NCBI GenBank assembly: GCA_937967535.1 | Contig: CALCMV010000217.1 | Coordinates: forward strand, 1-11,019 | Length of the DNA: 11,019 nt | From: an uncultured Saprospiraceae bacterium | GTDB lineage: Bacteria > Bacteroidota > Bacteroidia > Chitinophagales > Saprospiraceae | Direction: 5' to 3' | Shown here: positions 1 through 5,462 of the stretch, piece after piece | Layout of the letters: the number at the start of each line of letters is the position of its first letter | Position numbering within the stretch: position 1 is the stretch's first letter | Translations under genes and position numbers: made by a program | The notes under the pieces: model-generated | Databases searched by the model: none | Told to the model about the DNA's origin: nothing | Seen by the model: only the letters and a program-made list of their open reading frames with translations

Positions 1-1694
1 ATACCGGAAGGGGTGAAGCCATCAACATTAAGGCTGAAGCATTTCACTGTACTGTCAGAAACAACTACATCCATGATATTACTTTAAATCATGAGAATAG
101 CAATCAAACCAATGAGGGAGCTATTTCTTTGGACCACACCGCTGGTCTTGGCAATAATTATAGAGTAGGCGAGCGTAGAGAAAACTGGGTAGAGAATAAT
201 ACTATTGATAAAGTACGTACAGGTAAATCAGGTCAAAGAATTGCCGGGATATACAGTGCCGGAACCGGAAATAACATCGTGGGCAATACAGTGAACGACG
301 TTACAAATGGCAACGATGCAGCAACAGCACATGGTATTCTATTCAATAACTGGAATCAAGATTTTATAGAAAATAAACTTGCGGATAATACGGTAACAAA
401 CGCAGAGGATGGAAATGATTTTGGGAATTTAGAGAGTAGCCAAAGTCCGGGCAACAACCCCAATAATGCTCAAAGCTGGTATCCCCTTGGCGGAACTAGC
501 AACTCGGTCTCATTTAATCCCACCCCGACCAGTATTTCCAACGGGGACAATACGGTGACTTTGGATTATTCGATTAACCAAAACGGTATCGTAGTAGTAC
601 AAATATTTGATGCAAATTGGAACTATCTCGACCAGTTTCATGAAAATGTTTCTGCGGGTACAGGTGTATCCACTTTGAACTTAAACGTCAGTGGTTTTTC
701 TGAAGGCGATTACCTTCTTAGAGCAGAGTTACGCGACGCAGGTTGGGTAGTTATCGAAAATACACGAACAGATGAATGGGTTCCCTTTAGTGGTGGAACA
801 CCTCCACCAATCGGCAACTCGGTTTCATTTAATCCCACCCCGACCAGTATTTCCAATGGTGATAATACGGTAACTTTAGATTATTCGATTGACGAAAACG
901 GTATCGTAGTAGTACAGATATTTGATACAAGTTGGAACTATCTGGGGCAGTTTTATGAAAATGTTTCTGCGGGTACAGGTGCATCCACTTTGAACTTGAA
1001 CGTCAGTGGTTTTTCTGAAGGCGATTACCTTCTTAGAGCAGAGTTACGCGATGCAGGTTGGGTAGTTATGGAAAATACACGAACAGATGAATGGGTTCCC
1101 TTTAGTGGTGGAACGCAACCAGCCGGCAACTCGGTCTCCTTCAATCCTACTCCGACCAGCATTTCAAATGGAAATAATACGGTGACTTTAGATTATTCGA
1201 TTGACCAAAGCGGTATCGTACTAGTGCAGTTGTATTCAGGTTGGAATTATCTTGGTCAGGCTAGCCAAAATGTCACAGCAGGCTCAGGTGTATCTACTTT
1301 GAACTTAAACGTTGGTGGTCTTTCCGCAGGCAATTACCGCATGCAGATAGAGTTACGCAACTCAGATTGGGTTGTTATAGATGGTACGCGGTCAAGCGAA
1401 GAAGTATCCTTTAGCAATAATAAAGTTGCCAGCGACCTTTCACAAAACATTCAATTATCTCCCAATCCCGCCAATCACAGCATACAGTTGACTTACGAAT
1501 TATCCGAAAATACACAAGCAGATATACTGATTTATGATGCCTTCGGCAAATTGGTAAAACATATCAATGATGTCGAACTGATTATAGATTCACCAACCGA
1601 AATGGAAGTCTCTCAACTTCCGGCAGGTATGTATTTCTTCACCGTACAATCCGACAAATGGCAGGCAGTTAAAAAGTTTGTCATTGCAAGATAA
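1..1694 (+). CDS. Secreted right-handed beta-helix protein with three beta-sandwich repeats and T9SS sorting domain (5' partial)
   Basis: The reading frame is open from the window edge (first full codon at base 3), so the N-terminus is missing and 563 residues are visible. Residues about 1-150 show the Asn-rich ladder of a parallel beta-helix (NNYIHDI, NWVENNTIDKV, NNIVGNTVNDV, NKLADNTVTN), a fold common in polysaccharide lyases and related carbohydrate-active enzymes. Three tandem repeats of about 104-105 residues follow (about 167-271, 272-375, 376-474). Each opens with NSVSFNPTPTSIS, and the first two end in a Gly/Pro linker such as GGTPPP. They look like Ig-like beta-sandwiches, perhaps carbohydrate-binding, but I cannot assign a family. 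Residues about 480-563 are a type A T9SS sorting domain: SPNP, then IYDAFGKLV, LPAGMYFF and a final KKFVIAR. The protein is therefore probably exported across the outer membrane and cleaved or anchored at the surface. The catalytic residues, and whether it is an enzyme at all, cannot be judged. A TTG at 129 is not a credible start because coding continues upstream of it. Confidence 0.88.
   Translation, partial: TGRGEAINIKAEAFHCTVRNNYIHDITLNHENSNQTNEGAISLDHTAGLGNNYRVGERRENWVENNTIDKVRTGKSGQRIAGIYSAGTGNNIVGNTVNDVTNGNDAATAHGILFNNWNQDFIENKLADNTVTNAEDGNDFGNLESSQSPGNNPNNAQSWYPLGGTSNSVSFNPTPTSISNGDNTVTLDYSINQNGIVVVQIFDANWNYLDQFHENVSAGTGVSTLNLNVSGFSEGDYLLRAELRDAGWVVIENTRTDEWVPFSGGTPPPIGNSVSFNPTPTSISNGDNTVTLDYSIDENGIVVVQIFDTSWNYLGQFYENVSAGTGASTLNLNVSGFSEGDYLLRAELRDAGWVVMENTRTDEWVPFSGGTQPAGNSVSFNPTPTSISNGNNTVTLDYSIDQSGIVLVQLYSGWNYLGQASQNVTAGSGVSTLNLNVGGLSAGNYRMQIELRNSDWVVIDGTRSSEEVSFSNNKVASDLSQNIQLSPNPANHSIQLTYELSENTQADILIYDAFGKLVKHINDVELIIDSPTEMEVSQLPAGMYFFTVQSDKWQAVKKFVIAR
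501..1425 (+). repeat. Three tandem in-frame repeats of about 315 bp
   Basis: Repeat starts fall at 501, 816 and 1128, giving units of 315 and 312 bp, so the frame is kept. Copies 1 and 2 are nearly identical in their second halves: over roughly 158 bases (about 643-800 against 958-1115) I count four substitutions, of which two are silent and two give V to A and I to M. Copy 3 is clearly more diverged and lacks the GGTPPP linker at its end. The pattern suggests a recent duplication or gene conversion between copies 1 and 2. Confidence 0.9.
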
Positions 1695-1713
1695 AAGCAA
1701 ACTTAGAGCAAGC

Positions 1714-1752
1714 ATAACTCGCCTGATATTGTGAAAATATCAGGTGAGTTAT
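1714..1752 (+). terminator. 17-bp hairpin after the beta-helix gene
   Basis: Arms 1714-1730 and 1736-1752 pair along their full length, with one G-U wobble, around a five-base loop (GTGAA). The hairpin begins 20 bases after the TAA stop at 1692-1694. There is no U-tract behind it, so it is a stem-only terminator or 3'-end stabiliser rather than a textbook intrinsic terminator. Its right arm ends almost exactly where the following gene fragment begins. Confidence 0.65.
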
Positions 1753-2422
1753 CTCGCTACCCCTTTATGTAGAACAATTATATCAAAATCTACCTCGAGG
1801 CGGCACACCTCCACCGGCTGCCAATTCACTCTCGTGGAATCCTACTCCCACTAGTATTTCCTCTGGCAATAATCGAGTGACCGTAGATTATTCTATCAAC
1901 CAAAACGGTATTTTATTGGTACAGGTATTCAATTCAAGTTGGGAGTTAATCGGTCAAGTATTTGAAAATGTATCGTCGGGCGCACGCTCAAGGACTTTGA
2001 CTTTACCCGCCGACAATCCTTCTGAGAATAATCACGTACAAGCAAAATTATTAAGCCCAAGCTGGGGCGATATAGGCGTTCCACAATTGCAAGAATTAGT
2101 ACCTCGTGGTGGTACGCCACCACCAACGGGCGGCAATTCACTTTCATGGAATCCTACTCCGACCAATATTTCTAATGGCAACAATCCGGTCACAGTTGAT
2201 TATTCTATAAATCAAAACGGTATTTTACTGATACAGGTTTATAATTCAAGTTGGGAATTAATCGGGCAAGTATTTGAAAATGTATCGCCGGGTGCAACTC
2301 GACGAACCTTGTCCTTACCAGCCAATGGACTTTCTCCAAGCAATAATCATCTCCAAGCGAAATTACTAAATTCAAATTGGCAAGAGATAGATGTTCCGAC
2401 ATTATACGTTGGACTGCCCTAA
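1748..2422 (+). pseudogene. Start-less fragment of a beta-sandwich repeat protein (two repeats)
   Basis: The open frame runs from just after an in-frame TGA at 1745-1747 to TAA at 2420-2422. It encodes the tail of one repeat (LYQNLPRGGTPPP), then two complete copies of about 100 residues that both open with NSLSWNPTPT and share YSINQNGILL and LIGQVFENVS. These are diverged paralogues of the repeats in the upstream gene (NSVSFNPTPT, YSINQNGIVV, ENVSAG). There is no ATG in frame. The first alternative start, GTG at 1877, falls inside the first complete repeat and would remove its first strand. No signal peptide and no T9SS sorting domain are present, and the C-terminus stops at LYVGLP, exactly where the linker sequence RGGTPPP would be expected. 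I read it as a remnant or displaced repeat cassette from a longer secreted protein. A short expressed protein started at GTG 1877 is possible but unlikely. Confidence 0.7.
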
Positions 2423-2470
2423 GAATTATCGCTACTAACACAGAATACATAAAAGAGCATAGTTTTGAAC

Positions 2471-2511
2471 CGGCTGCCATTCCTGTTTACAGGATGGTGG
2501 CTGTTTTTTTT
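2471..2511 (+). terminator. Intrinsic terminator with U-tract
   Basis: A stem between roughly 2471-2485 and 2490-2503 (CGGCTGCCATTCCTG against CAGGATGGTGGCTG) pairs with one bulged base and several G-U wobbles around a short TTTA loop. It is followed directly by a run of eight T. This is the clearest intrinsic terminator in the window. It lies 49 bases after the stop of the repeat fragment, which suggests the fragment was once the 3' end of a real transcription unit or is still transcribed. Confidence 0.85.
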
Positions 2512-2738
2512 AACAATAGTTAATATCATTATAATAATAAATAAATACACATAAATATTTAATTAGTAATTATTTAAATGTAATTTTTAGTGTTAATATG
2601 TAAAATATTTTTCCTAAAAAGCAATCGTTATGATTTGTTTCCAATCGCCTAAGTGTCACTTTAATTTCTCATAATTTGCTGAAAGCGAATTAATTATTGA
2701 ACTTGAACCGGACACTTGAATTTGAACTTGAACTTACT
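2512..2738. other. AT-rich intergenic region with TTGAAC hexamer cluster
   Basis: No coding frame is apparent. The first two thirds are strongly A/T-rich. From 2697 to 2733 the hexamer TTGAAC occurs four times, with a fifth variant TTGAAT, in the order TTGAAC-TTGAAC, a spacer of CGGACAC, TTGAAT-TTGAAC-TTGAAC. The 12-mer TTGAACTTGAAC is thus present at both 2697-2708 and 2722-2733. The cluster sits immediately upstream of the putative promoter of the dehydrogenase and could be a regulator binding array or simply a low-complexity repeat. Confidence 0.6.
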
Positions 2739-2746
2739 TACCTTTG
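2716..2746 (+). promoter_or_regulatory. Bacteroidota-type promoter for the E1 gene
   Basis: TACCTTTG at 2739-2746 matches the Bacteroidota -7 consensus TAnnTTTG exactly. A TTG at 2716-2718 lies 20 bases upstream, within the usual spacing for the -33 element. Transcription would start near 2752, leaving a leader of only about 10 bases before the ATG at 2762. The spacing supports the call, but no transcript evidence is available. Confidence 0.55.
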
Positions 2747-2762
2747 CCAAAATTTATTGGCA
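2745..2762. promoter_or_regulatory. 18-bp dyad, possible operator over the E1 start
   Basis: TGCCAA (2745-2750) and TTGGCA (2757-2762) are perfect inverted half-sites separated by six bases. The dyad begins in the last two bases of the putative -7 element and ends on the first base of the ATG. A protein bound here would block transcription initiation, and the same sequence in RNA could form a weak hairpin at the start codon. The regulator is unknown, and chance is not excluded for six-base arms. Confidence 0.35.
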
Positions 2763-4753
2763 TGACAACTCAAACAGCTATCAAATATCAGAAAAAACGC
2801 CTGAGTAAAAAGCGACTACTCGAACTCTATCGCGGATTGCTACGCCCTCGAATGGTTGAAGAAAAGATGTTGGTTTTGCTGCGTCAAGGCAGAATTAGCA
2901 AGTGGTTTTCGGGTATCGGTCAGGAGGCAATTTCGGTGGGTGTGACTGCCGCTATGCAGCCCGAAGAATATATCTTCCCGATGCACCGCAACTTGGGCGT
3001 ATTCACCACACGCGAAGTACCTTTGGAGCGATTGTTTTGCCAATGGCAAGGCAAAATGAAGGGCTTTACGAAGGGGCGCGACCGTTCATTTCACTTTGGT
3101 GCAAAAGATTGGAATATTGTAGGGATGATTTCGCATCTCGGTCCGCAACTCTCCCTTGCAAGCGGCGTGGCAATGGCGCACAAATTAGGCGGCGAAGCAA
3201 ATATATCAGTAGCCTTCACAGGCGAAGGCGGTACGAGCGAAGGCGAATTTCACGAAGCACTCAATACGGCTGCTGTCTGGCAATTGCCCGTTATTTTTGT
3301 TATTGAAAATAACGGTTATGGACTCTCCACACCCGCGAGCGAACAATATCGCGCCGAAAAACTCTCCGACAGAGGCATCGGCTACGGCATGGAAGCCGTC
3401 ACGATTGATGGCAATAATGTATTGGAGGTGTATCATACGATTGATGAGATAGCGAAGGATTTACGAAAAAATCCGCGCCCCTATCTCGTAGAATGTATGA
3501 CCTTTCGTATGCGCGGACACGAAGAAGCCTCCGGCACAAAATACATTCCGAAGGACTTGATGGAACACTGGGCGGCGAAAGACCCTTTGAAAAATTACGA
3601 GACATTTCTGTTGGAAGAAGGCATACTCAACGAACAATATATCACCGACCTCCGCGCCGAAATAAAAGCCGAAATCAACACAGGACTCGACGCTGCCTAT
3701 GCCGAACCCCAAGTCGGTTTTTCTCACGAATTAGAAACTACGGACATCTATGCACCTCACTCACAAGTAGTTACGCCACCCAATGGCATCACTTCCGAAA
3801 AGCGTATGATTGATGCCATTTCGGATGGTTTGGATGAGGCAATGGTCAATTACGACAAGCTGATTTTGATGGGACAAGACATCGCAGACTATGGCGGAGT
3901 ATTCAAAATTACAGAAGGTTTTACAGATAAATTCGGTAAGAAACGGGTGCGAAATACACCGCTTTGTGAAAGTGCCATTGTCGGAATTGCTTTGGGCTTG
4001 AGTATCAAAGGCTACAAATCAATGGTGGAAATGCAATTCGCGGATTTCGTGACTTGCGGCTTCAATCAAATCGTAAATAATCTCGCCAAATTACATTATC
4101 GTTGGGGACAAAATGCCGACGTGGTCGTGCGGATGCCTACGGGCGGTGGCGTGGGGGCAGGTCCTTATCACTCTCAAAGCAATGAAGCATGGTTTTTCCA
4201 TGTGCCGGGCTTAAAAATCGTTTATCCTTCCAACCCCATAGATGCCAAAGGCTTGCTACTCGCCGCTTTTGAAGACCCGAATCCGGTCATGTACTTCGAG
4301 CATAAAGCCATGTATCGCAGCCTTACGGCAGATGTGCCGGAAGGCTATTACACCACAGAAATTGGTAAGGCAGCATTGGCGGCAGAAGGCGAATCAGTAT
4401 CTATCATCACTTATGGCATGGGCGTACATTGGGCAAAAGCAGCAAGGGAAGAAATGGGCATTGATGCAGATATTTTGGATTTACGTAGTTTGTTACCAAT
4501 TGATTATGAAGCGATTGAAACAACAGTCAAAAAAACAAACAAAGTCATCATACTACACGAAGATACTTTGACAGGCGGTATAGGCGCAGAAATTTCGGCG
4601 TATATCAGTGAGCATTTGTTTCAATATCTTGATGCACCTGTGCTACGGGTCGCAAGCCTCGATACGCCCTTTCCATTCGCAAAGGAATTGGAAAAAGGCT
4701 TTTTGCCTGTGGAGCGATTTAGAACTGCATTGGAAAAATTAAGAGCGTATTAG
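2762..4753 (+). CDS. Fused E1 alpha/beta subunit of a branched-chain-type 2-oxoacid dehydrogenase
   Basis: This 663-residue cytoplasmic enzyme would be the thiamine-diphosphate E1 component that decarboxylates 2-oxoacids and transfers the acyl group to lipoyl-E2. Residues about 1-330 are the alpha part: GEG at 154-156 and NN at 183-184 form the ThDP/Mg motif with the usual spacing, and RMRGH ends in H253, the active-site loop His. Residues about 345-663 are the beta part: NTPLCE with E403, the Glu that activates the cofactor, and YHSQS with H470. GEG in place of GDG, STPxSEQYR, and the beta motifs PLCE and YHSQS resemble animal branched-chain (2-oxoisovalerate) dehydrogenase more than pyruvate dehydrogenase, but substrate cannot be proven. 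Fused alpha-beta E1 proteins are known in Bacteroidota. I chose ATG 2762 because a TTG at 2744 lies inside the -7 promoter element. No E2 or E3 gene adjoins it, so partners must be encoded elsewhere. Confidence 0.93.
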   Translation: MTTQTAIKYQKKRLSKKRLLELYRGLLRPRMVEEKMLVLLRQGRISKWFSGIGQEAISVGVTAAMQPEEYIFPMHRNLGVFTTREVPLERLFCQWQGKMKGFTKGRDRSFHFGAKDWNIVGMISHLGPQLSLASGVAMAHKLGGEANISVAFTGEGGTSEGEFHEALNTAAVWQLPVIFVIENNGYGLSTPASEQYRAEKLSDRGIGYGMEAVTIDGNNVLEVYHTIDEIAKDLRKNPRPYLVECMTFRMRGHEEASGTKYIPKDLMEHWAAKDPLKNYETFLLEEGILNEQYITDLRAEIKAEINTGLDAAYAEPQVGFSHELETTDIYAPHSQVVTPPNGITSEKRMIDAISDGLDEAMVNYDKLILMGQDIADYGGVFKITEGFTDKFGKKRVRNTPLCESAIVGIALGLSIKGYKSMVEMQFADFVTCGFNQIVNNLAKLHYRWGQNADVVVRMPTGGGVGAGPYHSQSNEAWFFHVPGLKIVYPSNPIDAKGLLLAAFEDPNPVMYFEHKAMYRSLTADVPEGYYTTEIGKAALAAEGESVSIITYGMGVHWAKAAREEMGIDADILDLRSLLPIDYEAIETTVKKTNKVIILHEDTLTGGIGAEISAYISEHLFQYLDAPVLRVASLDTPFPFAKELEKGFLPVERFRTALEKLRAY

Positions 4754-4799
4754 TATCTACATTTTTAACTCTTGTGCGTTTTTGGCAAAAGATGAGTAA

Positions 4800-4900
4800 A
4801 TGAATAGATGAGTAAATGAGTAAATTTGAAATGAAATAATGTTTTAATGAATCAATAAACTCAAGCGTAAAAGCAGTTACTCATTTACTCATTTATTCAT
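4800..4900. repeat. 24-bp inverted repeat built from TGAGTAAA units
   Basis: Arms 4800-4823 and 4877-4900 are inverted copies with a single mismatch, separated by 53 bases. Each arm is itself repetitive, made of short units such as ATGAGTAAATGAGTAA. A further GATGAGTAAA precedes the left arm at 4791-4800. It may serve as the 3' structure of the dehydrogenase transcript or be a small dispersed palindromic element. Confidence 0.7.
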
Positions 4901-4905
4901 TATGG

Positions 4906-4918
4906 GTGGCTTCGCCAC
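4906..4918. repeat. Short GTGGC-TTC-GCCAC hairpin
   Basis: A perfect 5-bp GC-rich stem with a TTC loop stands out in otherwise AT-rich sequence, six bases after the larger inverted repeat. It resembles the short GC-rich palindromes that are dispersed in many bacterial genomes, but one copy cannot show this. Confidence 0.4.
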
Positions 4919-5055
4919 GTTGGGAACGAATTAAAATTAAAATGTCTTCGCTAAATTATGAATGATAAATGAATTTAAATTTTACTTTGTTTTTTGTTGA
5001 TAATTAAAAACCAACAAATTAAATATTTTTTATTAGTTAAAATTTTTCATTCAAT

Positions 5056-5069
5056 CCGATAATTATCGG
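5056..5069. repeat. 14-bp perfect palindrome CCGATAATTATCGG
   Basis: The sequence is perfectly self-complementary and followed by GAC. It could be an operator-like site or one copy of a dispersed palindromic repeat. It is too far (about 390 bases) from the next start codon to assign as a promoter operator. Confidence 0.45.
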
Positions 5070-5198
5070 GACAAAATTGGCGAACAGCTTCTTATGCAAT
5101 TAGGTTTACTTTTACTTGACGATTTGCAAAATCGTTTTACGTTCTTAGTATTAATCCATTAAAAAACTAATTAATCATTATTTTTAGATTACGAAAAT

Positions 5199-5206
5199 TA
5201 TCTTTG
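5199..5206 (+). promoter_or_regulatory. TAnnTTTG promoter-like element upstream of the SBP gene
   Basis: TATCTTTG matches the Bacteroidota -7 consensus exactly, but no TTG lies at the -33 distance and the next start codon is 257 bases away. If used it would give a long AT-rich leader. It is the only exact consensus match I noticed in this spacer. Confidence 0.3.
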
Positions 5207-5462
5207 TGGTATTATAATTAATGTTGGACGATAATATATTCGGTCATCCAATCATTTATAATTAATTATCAATTCTTCATTATTACAATATGTTCGCCAA
5301 ATTAAAAATTACAAATCAAACGCGGGTAATTTATTTATTTTTATATTTTATTAATATTTAAATTAATTTAAATTATTATGTTAAATAATAATTTAATTAA
5401 AAAACGTTCAATATCTGATGTGGCAAACATATTTTTATTAATTTTAAATTATAAAACCTAAT

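Larger units (their letters stand above)
4754..5462. other. 709-bp AT-rich gene-free spacer
   Basis: I find no credible coding frame on either strand. It holds a 24-bp inverted repeat near its left end, a GTGGCTTCGCCAC hairpin (4906-4918), a 14-bp palindrome CCGATAATTATCGG (5056-5069), a 7-bp hairpin ACGATTT/AAATCGT (5119-5135) and a TAnnTTTG motif (5199-5206). The rest is A/T-rich filler. No terminator with a U-tract is visible directly after the dehydrogenase stop at 4751-4753. Confidence 0.7.

Noticed and set aside
129..131. TTG as start codon for the beta-helix protein
   Set aside because: The same frame is open to the window edge and the upstream residues continue the beta-helix pattern (NNYIHDI), so the gene is simply truncated by the window.
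2744..2746. TTG as start of the E1 gene
   Set aside because: It lies inside a consensus TAnnTTTG promoter element. ATG 2762 is six codons downstream and gives a normal E1 alpha N-terminus.
2902..3306. 134-codon + strand frame inside the E1 gene
   Set aside because: It overlaps the conserved alpha domain in another frame, and its Arg/Ser-rich translation is typical of a shadow frame.
4791..4900. CRISPR array suggested by repeated TGAGTAAA units
   Set aside because: The units are short, directly tandem without spacers, and inverted between two arms. There is no repeat-spacer periodicity and no cas gene.
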